Position numbers and translations under genes: made by a program. A model generated the notes under the pieces. That model ran no database searches, had not been told where the DNA came from, and saw only the letters and a program-made list of their open reading frames with translations. A stretch of DNA of 42,220 bases from Mycobacterium sp. (GTDB lineage Bacteria > Actinomycetota > Actinomycetes > Mycobacteriales > Mycobacteriaceae): contig JAGQTU010000029.1 in assembly GCA_020438865.1 (NCBI GenBank), positions 1-42,220 on the forward strand, read 5' to 3'. This document shows, in pieces, positions 28,199-36,291 of this stretch. Every line of letters begins with the position of its first letter. Position 1 is the stretch's first letter.

Positions 28199-31099
28199 AT
28201 GGCGCAGTGGGTGCCGCCACCGCTTCCGGCTGAGTTTCTTGTTCGCCGCCGCGGCCCATTCGTGGGGCGCGCGGCCGAACTCGCGGTGTTCGAACAGGTG
28301 TGGCAGCGCGTCGAGGAAGGCGGCCGCCAGGTGGTGTTCATCGGCGGTGAACCAGGAGCGGGCAAGTCACGGCTGGCGGCTGAGATCGCCGGAACACTGG
28401 CCCAGCACGACGTCGCGGTCCTGGTCGGCAGTTCGACCGCCGATGCCGGAGTGCCCTATGAACCGTTCGCCGAGGCAATCGATCGATTGCTGGACGCCGA
28501 CCCCGACGGGTACTTTTCCGAACCGCTGGCAGATTCGGGACCGCAGTTGCGGCTGCTGTCGACCCGGCTGGATCGACACATGCCCGAGGACGGCGCACCG
28601 GACAAGTCGGGGTCGGGCCGCCGTCCGCTTTTCAACGCGTTGACGAGCTTCCTGCGACGCCTGGCCGACGACCGCCCGATCGCACTGATCCTCGAAGACC
28701 TCCACTGGGCGCAGCTTCCGACCCTGGCGATGCTCGAACACGTGGTGGCGGGTTGCGCCGACATACCCCTGCTGGTGGTGGCGACCTTCCGCACGACTCC
28801 ACCCGACCGATCCGACCAACTCGTCAGCCGGCTGGCGGAAATGCACCGCTTCGACGGCGTCCGGCGTCTGGATCTGGCGGGTTTGGACACCGATGCGATC
28901 GTCGAGTTCGTCCACCGGACCGGGGAGGTGAATCCCCCGGCGGCCCGCACGACCGCGGCACTGTTACGGGACAAGACCGGCGGCAACCCGTTCTTCCTCA
29001 CCGAATTGTTCAACGACCTGGAGAGCCGTGGCGGACTGGCCTCGTTGAGCTCACATCCGACCGTTCCGGCCTCGATCGGCGATGCCATCACCCGCCGACT
29101 GGCCGGGCTGGGCACCGGCGTACAGGAGATCATCGAGCAGGCCGCGGTGCTCGGCGAAACATTCGATCTGCCCGCGCTCATCGCAGGAAGCGACACCGAT
29201 GTCGCCGCGACGCTGGCCGCCGTCGACTCCGCCGAGGCGCTCGGCCTCATCCGGGCCGTGAGTGGCTCCGACGGCGACTTCTCGTTCGTGCATGCGCTGA
29301 CGCGCGAGGCCGTGATCGCCAAGATGCCGGCGTCCCGTCTGCGCATCATGCATGCGCGGGCGGCCAAAGCGCTGGAGCGACGCACCGATCGGTCCGTTGT
29401 TCCGCGCATCGCCAACCATTACCTGCTCGCACATGTGCTGGGCTATCACGAACAGGCATTGCGGTATGCCCGGGACGCCGCGCGGTTGGCCGAGCACAGC
29501 CTGGCCTACGAAGACGCGGCGAAATGGTACGAGCGGGCCGCCTTGCTTCCCGAGCTCGAATTGGCCGATCGGGCGGAGCTGGAGCTCGGCGCGGCCGCCA
29601 ATTGCGTCCGCTCTGGCGATTTCGCCCGCGCCCGCCGCATGTACGAGCGCATCAGCGCTGTCGATGCTCCGCTCATCCGGCTAGAGGCGGCGGTCGGCTA
29701 CGAAGATGCGAATTGGCGTCCGGGACTGGCGGACTCGAAGGCAGCCGATCTACTGGCGTCAGCGTTGGAGGCTTGCGGCCTGGACGCCGACGACCCGCGC
29801 TACCTACGGGCTCTCGGCAGCTTCGGCCGCGCGCTGGCATTCGCCGGCGAGACGACACGCGCCCGCGACATCAGCAACCTCGCGATCGACCACGCCCGCA
29901 AGGCCGGCGACCCGGCCGTCGTCTCGCATGCCCTGGAAACCAGCCTCTGGCACGGTCTCACCCCGGAGATGTGCGAAAGCCAGCTGGAGCGTTCGACTGA
30001 GCTGTCCCGAATATCGTTGTCGCGTCGCGATTATGAGGCGCTCGGTTCCGCATCGCACTTCCGCGCCCTGGCCAGCTACCAGGCTGGCCATGCCGAGGAA
30101 CTGGCCGCGTCTACCGCCGACATGCAGCGCGCAGGACAGTCGTCCGGGCAACCGTTCTTCAACTTCGTCGGTGCATGCGCCCAAAGCGGACTGGCGTTCC
30201 TGCGCGGCGATTTCCAGCAGGCAGAGCAGTGGGCGGAAATCGGCTTGCACACAGGGGGTCTACTCGGCGCAGACACCACTGAGGGGTCCTACGGGGTGCA
30301 GATGTTCATGATCCGCCGCGAAACCGGTGAACTCAGAAGGTTCAGCGGATTCGTGGACGGGAGCGAAGCGTTCACCGGCCGCTGGGTGCCCGGATTGCTG
30401 GCTCTTTACACCGAACTCGACTGCGAGGCCGGTATGGCCCGCGCCCTGGCCCACCTGCTCAGCCGTAATCTGCAGGAGCGCACCGGATACGCGCAGTGGC
30501 CGATGGAACTGGTCTTCATGGTCGAAGCGGCACTTCAGTTGGGCGACCGCGACGCCGTCGGTGCCCTGCAGCCCTTCGTCGCCCGTTACGAGGGCAAGAA
30601 CATCATGTCCGGCCAGTTCGTCGCGATCTTCGGCAGCGCCGACCGATATCTCGGCAGGATCGCGGCGTTTCGCGGCGACGAAGCCTGCGCGGAGCGGCAT
30701 TTCGCTGCGGCACTGGAGATGGATCGGCGGATGGGATCAGCGGTGCACGTGGCGGAGACCCTTGCCCGCCGAGCCTTCTTCGAGGCGGGTTGCGGTCGCG
30801 CCGAGCAGGCGCGGCGACTGGCCGAGGAGGCGCGCGTCATCGCCACGCCGATCGGCCAAGCCCGGGTGCTGTCCCTGGTGGGCGCACTGCTCAACAGTGG
30901 CCCGGACGGGCTCACCGAGCGGGAGATCGAGGTACTCCGGCTACTGGCCTCCGGGCTGAGCAACCGGGCAATCGGCGAACGGCTCTACATCAGCACCAAC
31001 ACGGCGGCGAATCACGTCCGCAGCATCCTACTCAAGACCGGAGCGGCCAACCGGACACAGGCGGCGATGTACGCCGCCGACCACGAAATGCTTTCCTAG
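28199..31099 (+). CDS. Large ATP-binding LuxR-family (LAL) transcriptional regulator
   Basis: 966 residues. The N-terminal AAA/NTPase domain has Walker A GGEPGAGKS (residues 49-57) and a Walker B-like IALILEDLHW (161-170). A long helical, TPR-like middle follows (about 380-880). The C-terminal LuxR helix-turn-helix starts near 904: LTEREIEVLRLLASGLSNRA followed by YISTNTAANHVRSIL. The architecture is that of LAL/MalT-type activators, which act when bound to ATP and an inducer. TTG 28178 and GTG 28193 are alternative starts; ATG 28199 is preferred because a TACGTT box lies 6 nt upstream. The divergent FAD-oxidase/mddA operon is the likely target. The inducer is unknown. Confidence 0.85.
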   Translation: MAQWVPPPLPAEFLVRRRGPFVGRAAELAVFEQVWQRVEEGGRQVVFIGGEPGAGKSRLAAEIAGTLAQHDVAVLVGSSTADAGVPYEPFAEAIDRLLDADPDGYFSEPLADSGPQLRLLSTRLDRHMPEDGAPDKSGSGRRPLFNALTSFLRRLADDRPIALILEDLHWAQLPTLAMLEHVVAGCADIPLLVVATFRTTPPDRSDQLVSRLAEMHRFDGVRRLDLAGLDTDAIVEFVHRTGEVNPPAARTTAALLRDKTGGNPFFLTELFNDLESRGGLASLSSHPTVPASIGDAITRRLAGLGTGVQEIIEQAAVLGETFDLPALIAGSDTDVAATLAAVDSAEALGLIRAVSGSDGDFSFVHALTREAVIAKMPASRLRIMHARAAKALERRTDRSVVPRIANHYLLAHVLGYHEQALRYARDAARLAEHSLAYEDAAKWYERAALLPELELADRAELELGAAANCVRSGDFARARRMYERISAVDAPLIRLEAAVGYEDANWRPGLADSKAADLLASALEACGLDADDPRYLRALGSFGRALAFAGETTRARDISNLAIDHARKAGDPAVVSHALETSLWHGLTPEMCESQLERSTELSRISLSRRDYEALGSASHFRALASYQAGHAEELAASTADMQRAGQSSGQPFFNFVGACAQSGLAFLRGDFQQAEQWAEIGLHTGGLLGADTTEGSYGVQMFMIRRETGELRRFSGFVDGSEAFTGRWVPGLLALYTELDCEAGMARALAHLLSRNLQERTGYAQWPMELVFMVEAALQLGDRDAVGALQPFVARYEGKNIMSGQFVAIFGSADRYLGRIAAFRGDEACAERHFAAALEMDRRMGSAVHVAETLARRAFFEAGCGRAEQARRLAEEARVIATPIGQARVLSLVGALLNSGPDGLTEREIEVLRLLASGLSNRAIGERLYISTNTAANHVRSILLKTGAANRTQAAMYAADHEMLS

Positions 31100-31102
31100 C
31101 AC

Positions 31103-31360
31103 TCAGATCTCGGCGGTCGTGCCGGTCGGCAACAGCCGGTCGGTGACTTCGACGATCACATCGGCGGGCAGACCGGCACGCGCGGCGGCGGTCCTGATGG
31201 CCTCTGGCGAGGGCGACTCGTACAGGCAGTAAGTCTTGCGGCGGTCGGCGGACAGAAACGAATACAGCCAGCGGACACCCTCTTCGGCGTTGAGCCGGTT
31301 GATTCCGTCGGCGATGTCCAGGCTGGGTTCGAGTTGCTCGGCATAGTTTCGTTCGACCAT
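31103..31360 (-). CDS. DUF4242 small protein
   Basis: 85 residues resembling the DUF4242 (nickel-binding-like, ferredoxin-fold) family: FLSADRRKTYCLYESPSPEA followed by IRTAAARAGLPADVIVEV. Function unknown. The start is ATG 31360. It converges on the LAL regulator gene with only 3 nt between the two stops. Because it faces the accessory block it could belong to it, but no shared promoter is visible. The 59-nt gap to ilvA (31361-31419) holds its promoter region, with a possible TAAGCT -10 box. Confidence 0.75.
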   Translation of the reverse strand: MVERNYAEQLEPSLDIADGINRLNAEEGVRWLYSFLSADRRKTYCLYESPSPEAIRTAAARAGLPADVIVEVTDRLLPTGTTAEI

Positions 31361-31419
31361 GAATATCGCGCACGGCGGCCCCCTCGTCAGATCGCTCTGA
31401 GCTTACCCGCGCGTCGGCG

Positions 31420-32700
31420 TCAGGTGAGGTAGCGGTAGGCCGGTGAACCCGGCTCCAGCGCCTCCACGTGCAGGCCGGAGGCGGCCATCCGGGCCCGCAG
31501 CCCGTCGAGGTCGGCGGCCGAGCTGAGCTCGACACCCACCAGCGCCTCCCCGGTCTCCCGGTTGTTGCGCTTGACGTACTCGAACAGGGTGATGTCATCG
31601 CCGGGGCCGAGTACCTCGTCCAGGAAACGGCGCAGCGCGCCCGGCTCCTGCGGAAAGTCGACCAGGAAGTAGTGCTTGAGACCGAGATGCACGAGCGACC
31701 GCTCGAGCACCTCGCCGTAGCGGGAGACGTCGTTGTTGCCGCCGGAGATCAGGCACACCACCGTCGCGCCCGGCGCCACCTCGGTCTCCATCAGGCCGGC
31801 TACCGCCAGCGCACCGGCCGGTTCGGCGATGATGCCCTCGTTCTGGTAGAGGTCGAGCATCGCCGTGCAGACCGCACCCTCGTCGACGGTGGTGACCGAC
31901 ACCATGTCGCCGGCCGCGGACAGGGCGAGGTAGGTCAGTGTTCCGGCTCGGTTCACCGCGGCGCCGTCGACGAACTGGTCGACGTGGTCGAGGGTGACCG
32001 GCTCGCCGGCGGCCAGGGCGGCCATCATCGCCGCCGCCCCGGCCGGTTCGATGCCGAGCACTGCGGTGTTGGCCGTCCGCTCGGCCAGGTAGGTGGTGAT
32101 GCCGGCGATGCAGCCGCCGCCGCCGACCGGGACGATCACCAGATCGGGTTCGGTCTCGAGCTGTTGCAGGATCTCGACCGCGATGGTGCCCTGCCCGGCC
32201 ATGGTGCGCGGGTCGTCATACGGCGGCACCAGGGTGGCCCCGGTCCGGGCCACGTCGTCGCGGGCGGCCGCGGCCGCCAGGTCATAGGTGGGACCGCCGA
32301 CGATGAGCTCGATGAACTCCCCGCCGTGGTAGCGGATGCGGTCGCGCTTCTGCTTGGGGGTCTTGGCCGGCACGTAGACCCGGCCGTGGACGCCCATCGA
32401 GCGGCAGGCCAGGGCGAACCCCTGGGCGTGGTTGCCCGCGGACGAACACACCACCCCGGCGCTCAGTTCCTGCTCGGACAGCTGCATCAACAGGTTGTAG
32501 GCGCCGCGCAGCTTGTAGGACCGGACGACCTGCAGGTCCTCACGCTTGAGGTAGACCTCGGCTCCGGTGGCCGCCGAGAGCCGGTCGCTGTACTGCAGCG
32601 GGCTCGCCGAGACCACGCCGGAGATGCGCGCCGCGGCCTCGTCGATGTCAGCCGCGGACAGCGGCGACGTTCGAGGGCTCTGGCTCAGTTCGGCGGACAC
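31420..32700 (-). CDS. ilvA: Threonine dehydratase IlvA
   Basis: 426 residues. A PLP enzyme that deaminates threonine to 2-oxobutanoate, the first step to isoleucine. The PLP lysine is K63 in VVRSYKLRGAYN. SSAGNHAQGFA and the phosphate loop VPVGGGGCIAG are present. A single ACT-like regulatory domain occupies about 340-426 (HYFLVDFPQEPGALRRFLDE), as in the short actinobacterial form, so allosteric control may differ from the two-domain E. coli enzyme. The start is GTG 32700. The gene is 29 nt downstream of the deazaflavin-dependent protein gene, probably cotranscribed. No T-box or leader peptide was seen. Confidence 0.94.
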   Translation of the reverse strand: MSAELSQSPRTSPLSAADIDEAAARISGVVSASPLQYSDRLSAATGAEVYLKREDLQVVRSYKLRGAYNLLMQLSEQELSAGVVCSSAGNHAQGFALACRSMGVHGRVYVPAKTPKQKRDRIRYHGGEFIELIVGGPTYDLAAAAARDDVARTGATLVPPYDDPRTMAGQGTIAVEILQQLETEPDLVIVPVGGGGCIAGITTYLAERTANTAVLGIEPAGAAAMMAALAAGEPVTLDHVDQFVDGAAVNRAGTLTYLALSAAGDMVSVTTVDEGAVCTAMLDLYQNEGIIAEPAGALAVAGLMETEVAPGATVVCLISGGNNDVSRYGEVLERSLVHLGLKHYFLVDFPQEPGALRRFLDEVLGPGDDITLFEYVKRNNRETGEALVGVELSSAADLDGLRARMAASGLHVEALEPGSPAYRYLT

Positions 32701-32729
32701 CGAACAATGGTGCCACTACCTGGGCCGAA

Positions 32730-33167
32730 TCAGGGAATCGGGGTGAGCACGAACACCGGGATCTGGCGGTCGGTTTTGCGCTGGTAGTCGGCGTAGTCGG
32801 GCCACGCCGCCACCGCGCGATTCCACCAGGTGGCCTTCTCGTCGCCGGTCACCTCGCGGGCCTCGTACTCGCGGGTCACGGTTCCGTCCTGGAGTTCGAC
32901 GCGTGGGTGGGCCTTGATGTTGTGGTACCAGACCGGGTGCTTGGGGGCGCCGCCCAACGAGGCCACCACGGCGTACTCGCCGCCGTGCTCCACCCGCATC
33001 AGCGGGGTCTTGCGGATCTTGCCGGTCTTGGCGCCGATCGTGGTCAGCAGGATGACCGGTTTGCCCTTGAGTTCGGTGCCCTCCTTGCCGCCGGAGGCCA
33101 TGTACAACTCGGCGTTCTCCCTGGCCCAGTCGGATGTGCTCGGTTCGTATTCTCCAGTCAGTGGCAT
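32730..33167 (-). CDS. Deazaflavin-dependent nitroreductase family protein (Rv1558-like)
   Basis: 145 residues. A Ddn-family F420 protein: [39 protein letters not shown] and [13 protein letters not shown] are the classic blocks (TGKxRxTPL and W-x-x-N-x-x-A-x-P). These proteins bind F420 and reduce or protect against quinones or xenobiotics. The start is ATG 33167: a TAGGCT -10 box (33180-33175) lies 7 nt upstream, making a leaderless mRNA likely, and the longer GTG start at 33197 would lie upstream of that box. It precedes ilvA. This is the second Ddn-family protein in the window. Confidence 0.88.
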   Translation of the reverse strand: MPLTGEYEPSTSDWARENAELYMASGGKEGTELKGKPVILLTTIGAKTGKIRKTPLMRVEHGGEYAVVASLGGAPKHPVWYHNIKAHPRVELQDGTVTREYEAREVTGDEKATWWNRAVAAWPDYADYQRKTDRQIPVFVLTPIP

Positions 33168-33205
33168 GTCGTCGAGCCTACGTGCGCGAAGCGGCACGCC
33201 ACGAA

Positions 33206-33222
33206 TGTTAATATTGTCAACA
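33206..33222. promoter_or_regulatory. Operator-like palindrome O1 before tetR
   Basis: TGTTAA-TATTG-TCAACA fits the pattern TGTTRA-N5-TYAACA found again twice before the MFS gene. It ends 20 nt before the tetR ATG and sits in the spacer to the divergent Ddn-family gene. The AT-rich core may overlap the tetR promoter, so autoregulation is likely. A GGGGG run (33230-33234) serves as ribosome binding site. Confidence 0.75.
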
Positions 33223-33241
33223 TCAACCAGGGGGACGTCCG

Positions 33242-33895
33242 ATGACCACCCGCCGATCGCGCGCCGCGACCGACACCTACCACCACGGCAACCTGCGCCA
33301 AGCCCTGCTCGACCACGCGGTCGAGCTGGCCCGCACCGGCGGCCCGGACGCGGTGGTGTTGCGCGATGTCCAGCGGATGGCCGGTGTCAGCAACTCGGCG
33401 GCCTACCGGCACTACTCCGACCGCGGCGCCCTGCTGGGCGCGGTGACCGAATACGCCGAGTCCCGGCTGGCCGACGCGATGGTCGCCCGGTTGAACGCGG
33501 TGCCGGAGAAGGGCCCCAAGGCCAAACGCGCGGTGGACCGACTACGCGCCACCGGGCAGGGGTACATCGACTTCGCACTCGCCGAGCCGGGCCTGTTCCG
33601 GACCGCATTCGCCCACACCGAAACGGGCCGCGACACCCATGACCGCCGCGAGATCGCGAAAAGCGAAGTCGGCGAACATCATCCGTTCCAGATCCTGATG
33701 CGCACCATCGACGACCTGGTTGCCGCCGGGGTGCTCTCCCCCGACCGGCGAGACGGCCTCGACGAAGCGGCGTGGGCCGCGGTGCACGGATTGTCCACGC
33801 TGTTCATCGACGGCCCGTTGAGCGAGGCCGACGCGCAGCGCAAACAGCTGATCGCCGATCGTCTGCTCGACGCGATCGCCGTCGGCCTGCGCTGA
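33242..33895 (+). CDS. TetR-family regulator of the adjacent exporter
   Basis: 217 residues. The N-terminal TetR helix-turn-helix spans about 14-60: [18 protein letters not shown] followed by [19 protein letters not shown]. The C-terminal part resembles the WHG-type TetR ligand domain. It is followed by an MFS exporter 82 nt downstream on the same strand, with three matching palindromes around the two genes, so it most likely represses itself and the exporter until a drug-like ligand binds. The ligand is unknown. ATG 33242 has a G-rich Shine-Dalgarno. Confidence 0.9.
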   Translation: MTTRRSRAATDTYHHGNLRQALLDHAVELARTGGPDAVVLRDVQRMAGVSNSAAYRHYSDRGALLGAVTEYAESRLADAMVARLNAVPEKGPKAKRAVDRLRATGQGYIDFALAEPGLFRTAFAHTETGRDTHDRREIAKSEVGEHHPFQILMRTIDDLVAAGVLSPDRRDGLDEAAWAAVHGLSTLFIDGPLSEADAQRKQLIADRLLDAIAVGLR

Positions 33896-33897
33896 TA

Positions 33898-33970
33898 ACC
33901 GCCTAAATGTTGACAGCATTTACATCGCATGCCATGCTCATCATGTTAACGGCGTCAACATTTAGGCGGT
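33898..33970. promoter_or_regulatory. Nested operators O2/O3 in a 17-bp-arm inverted repeat before the MFS gene
   Basis: ACCGCCTAAATGTTGAC (33898-33914) is perfectly repeated in inverse at 33954-33970, across a 39-bp spacer. Within it are two 17-bp sites of the same form as O1: O2 TGTTGA-CAGCA-TTTACA (33908-33924, one mismatch in the right half) and O3 TGTTAA-CGGCG-TCAACA (33944-33960). Their centres are 36 bp apart, so two TetR dimers could sit in a symmetric arrangement. The block ends 7 nt before the MFS ATG. Confidence 0.8.
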
Positions 33971-33977
33971 AGAGCCC

Positions 33978-35546
33978 ATGACCATCGATACCCGACCCAC
34001 CCGGGCCCCCCGCCCAGCACACGCTGCGCCGCCGCGGGTGCGGCCGATCCTCGTCCTGACCGTCGTCTTGGTGGCCGCGCTGGCCATCAACGTCGAGACC
34101 ACGATCGTGAACGTCGCGCTGCCGACGCTCAATTCGGCCCTCGGCGCATCCACCAGGGGATTGCAGTGGATCGTCGACGCCTACAACCTGGCCTTCGCCG
34201 CACTGGTGCTGGCCGGCGGCACCATCGGCGACAAGTACGGCAGGCGCGGCACCCTGATCGCCGGGTTGGCCCTGTTCGCGGCCAGCAGCGTGGGCGCGGC
34301 GTTGTGCACCTCCACCGGCGCGCTGATCGGAATGCGGCTGGTGATGGGGATCGCCGCGGCGCTGATCTACCCGACCACGCTGGCGATCATCACCGACACC
34401 TTCCGCGACCCGAAACAGCGGGCCGCGGCGATCGGCGTGTGGGGTGCGGTCACCGGTCTCGGGGTCGCCGTCGGTCCGATCATGGGCGGGGCGCTGCTCG
34501 AGTCGTTCTGGTGGGGCAGCCTGTTCCTGGCGTTGGTTCCGATCGCGCTGCTCGCCGCGCTCGGGGCACTGATGTTCGTGCCGCGCTCCCGCCCGGAGAT
34601 GGGCGCCCGGCTGGACCGCGGCGGCCTGCTGCTGTCGGTCGTGATGCTCGGGGCGCTGGTTTACACGATCATCGAGGCCCCCGGGCACGGCTGGACCGCG
34701 ACCCGGACCCTCGGCGGCTTCGGCGTGGCCCTGGTCGCGGCCGTCGCGTTCGTCTGGTGGGAACGGCGTCAGGAGGATCCGCTGATCGATGTCGGCCTGT
34801 TCGCCAACCTGCGCTTCAGCGCCGCCAGCGGCGCGGTCACGGTCGCCTTCTTCGCGCTGTTCGGCTTCATCTTCCTGATCACCCAGTTCTTCCAGTTGCT
34901 GCAGGGCTACGGCCCGCTGGAGACCGGGGTGCGGATTCTGCCGGTGGCCCTGTCCATCGCGGTTGGATCGGTGCTGGGAACGCGGCTGGCGGTGACGCGG
35001 ATCGGCACCAAGGCGGTGGTGTTCGCCGGGCTGATGATGCTCGCCGCGGCCTTCGCGTGGGTGGCGACCGTCAGCGTCGACGTGTCCTATCTGCAGGTCG
35101 CGCTGCAGATGGTGCTGCTCGGCGGTGGGCTGGGCCTGACCACGGCGCCGGCCACCGACTCGATTATGGGCGTGGTCCGCCCCGAACAGGCCGGCGCCGG
35201 TTCCGCGGTCAACGACGCGACCCGCCAGATCGGCGGCACCCTGGGCGTGGCGGTGGTCGGCAGCATCTTCTCCACGTTGTACATCCACCGGCTGTCCGAA
35301 AGCGCGATCCTGCGCGCCGCCCCGCAAGTCGCCCAGGACACCGCCCGCGAGGGCCTGGCCCAGGGGTTGGCGGTCGCCGCGCAGTCACCGGCTTCGGTGG
35401 CCCAGGCGCTGCGCGAGAATGTCAGCGACGCGTTCATGTCCGGCCTGCACGCCGGGTGCCTGACCGCCGCGGCAGTCTGCCTGGTGGGTGCGTTCTTCGT
35501 GCTCGCCGTGCTGCCCGCCCACCCGACTGCGGCGAGCCGGGCGTGA
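33978..35546 (+). CDS. MFS drug exporter, DHA2 (EmrB/QacA) family
   Basis: 522 residues with about 14 hydrophobic segments, typical of the DHA2 drug:proton antiporters. Motif A is GGTIGDKYGRRGTLIAG (about residue 75). Antiporter motif C-like is AIGVWGAVTGLGVAVGPIMG. The motif near helix 1, NVETTIVNVALPTL, corresponds to the DxTIVNVALP of the family with Asp replaced by Glu. It exports hydrophobic or cationic compounds; the substrate is unknown. The start is ATG 33978, directly after the TetR operator block. Confidence 0.92.
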   Translation: MTIDTRPTRAPRPAHAAPPRVRPILVLTVVLVAALAINVETTIVNVALPTLNSALGASTRGLQWIVDAYNLAFAALVLAGGTIGDKYGRRGTLIAGLALFAASSVGAALCTSTGALIGMRLVMGIAAALIYPTTLAIITDTFRDPKQRAAAIGVWGAVTGLGVAVGPIMGGALLESFWWGSLFLALVPIALLAALGALMFVPRSRPEMGARLDRGGLLLSVVMLGALVYTIIEAPGHGWTATRTLGGFGVALVAAVAFVWWERRQEDPLIDVGLFANLRFSAASGAVTVAFFALFGFIFLITQFFQLLQGYGPLETGVRILPVALSIAVGSVLGTRLAVTRIGTKAVVFAGLMMLAAAFAWVATVSVDVSYLQVALQMVLLGGGLGLTTAPATDSIMGVVRPEQAGAGSAVNDATRQIGGTLGVAVVGSIFSTLYIHRLSESAILRAAPQVAQDTAREGLAQGLAVAAQSPASVAQALRENVSDAFMSGLHAGCLTAAAVCLVGAFFVLAVLPAHPTAASRA

Positions 35547-35580
35547 ACCACCGGTAGCGGCACCGCCCACCCACATCCGA

Positions 35581-35600
35581 GGTTTCGGCTACCCGAAACC
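35581..35600. terminator. Hairpin GGTTTCGG-CTAC-CCGAAACC
   Basis: A perfect 8-bp stem with a 4-nt loop lies 34 nt after the MFS stop and 24 nt before the next start. It could terminate the tetR-MFS transcript (no T-tract follows) or be an operator for the small membrane-protein gene, whose TATCCT -10 box (35613-35618) is 12 nt downstream. Confidence 0.5.
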
Positions 35601-35624
35601 AAAGATGCGAGCTATCCTCAAACG

Positions 35625-35855
35625 GTGACCACCGTTGAGCATGTGCGTTCGACGATCGCCTCGACCGGATCGCAGATTCGGATCGCCGGGGTGCCCTGGC
35701 CGGTGTACAAGATCGTGGCGCTGGCGGTCGCGCTGATCGTGCTCATCGCCGTGGGAATCGCCACCGCCAGCGCGGCGCCTGCGGTGCTCACCGCCGCGGC
35801 GACCGGGACGCTGGTGTGGCTGGGCCTCGGCCTGGCCAACCACTCGAAGAGCTAG
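35625..35855 (+). CDS. Small membrane protein, unknown function
   Basis: 76 residues with two hydrophobic segments, around VYKIVALAVALIVLIAVGIA and PAVLTAAATGTLVWLGLGLA, ending in ANHSKS. The GTG start at 35625 lies 6 nt after a TATCCT -10-like box, suggesting a leaderless transcript. It resembles small actinobacterial two-helix membrane proteins, but I recognise no named family. Its TAG stop shares the palindrome CTAG (35852-35855) with the stop of the convergent SRPBCC gene. Confidence 0.75.
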   Translation: MTTVEHVRSTIASTGSQIRIAGVPWPVYKIVALAVALIVLIAVGIATASAAPAVLTAAATGTLVWLGLGLANHSKS

Positions 35856-36265
35856 CGTTCCAGGATCTTCTTCAGCGTCGCCAGGTCGGTCTTCACCGCC
35901 GCCCCGTCGGCGATGAACTCCACATCGCTCATGCCGGGACGGCGTCGCAGCGTGAACACCACCTCACACCAATCCGGCCCCGCGGGAACCACCCTCAGCG
36001 GGTTGAACACCGGCTCACCCGACGGCATCGTGACAACGTGGTCGAGCACCCCGAGTTCGTTCGTCGGACTGAATTCGACGGTGATCTCACCCATGGGTGA
36101 ACGCACCACCCAGTTCTCGCCGACCCGGGTCACCTGCCCCTCGGCCAGACCGGCGGCCCAGCGCGGCAGGTTCTCCGGGTTGGACGCGAACCGGTAGACC
36201 TCGGCGGCCGGTCGGTTGATCCAGGCGCTGATGTGTTGGGACTCGCCCGCCGTGTCATCGTCCAT
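35852..36265 (-). CDS. SRPBCC (START-like) family protein
   Basis: 137 residues from ATG 36265, or 143 from GTG 36283. Helix-grip fold pattern: ISAWINRPAAEVYRFASNPE, LPRWAAGLA, a run of beta strands, and a C-terminal amphipathic helix AAVKTDLATLKKILE. These proteins bind hydrophobic ligands such as lipids or polyketides; the ligand here is unknown. M. tuberculosis has a similarly sized gene (Rv1546) next to dnaE1, from memory. It is divergent from the membrane protein at 36292. Confidence 0.8.
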   Translation of the reverse strand: MDDDTAGESQHISAWINRPAAEVYRFASNPENLPRWAAGLAEGQVTRVGENWVVRSPMGEITVEFSPTNELGVLDHVVTMPSGEPVFNPLRVVPAGPDWCEVVFTLRRRPGMSDVEFIADGAAVKTDLATLKKILER

Positions 36266-36291
36266 CGGACCATCGTGGCCCACACACTGAG

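Noticed and set aside
25795-31419. Prophage, insertion sequence or integrative element around the accessory block
   Set aside because: No integrase, transposase, tRNA gene or flanking terminal repeats were found, and base composition looks like the rest of the window by eye.
32701-32729. T-box or leader-peptide attenuator before ilvA
   Set aside because: The gap is only 29 nt and shows no stem-loop, T-box consensus or Ile-rich small frame.
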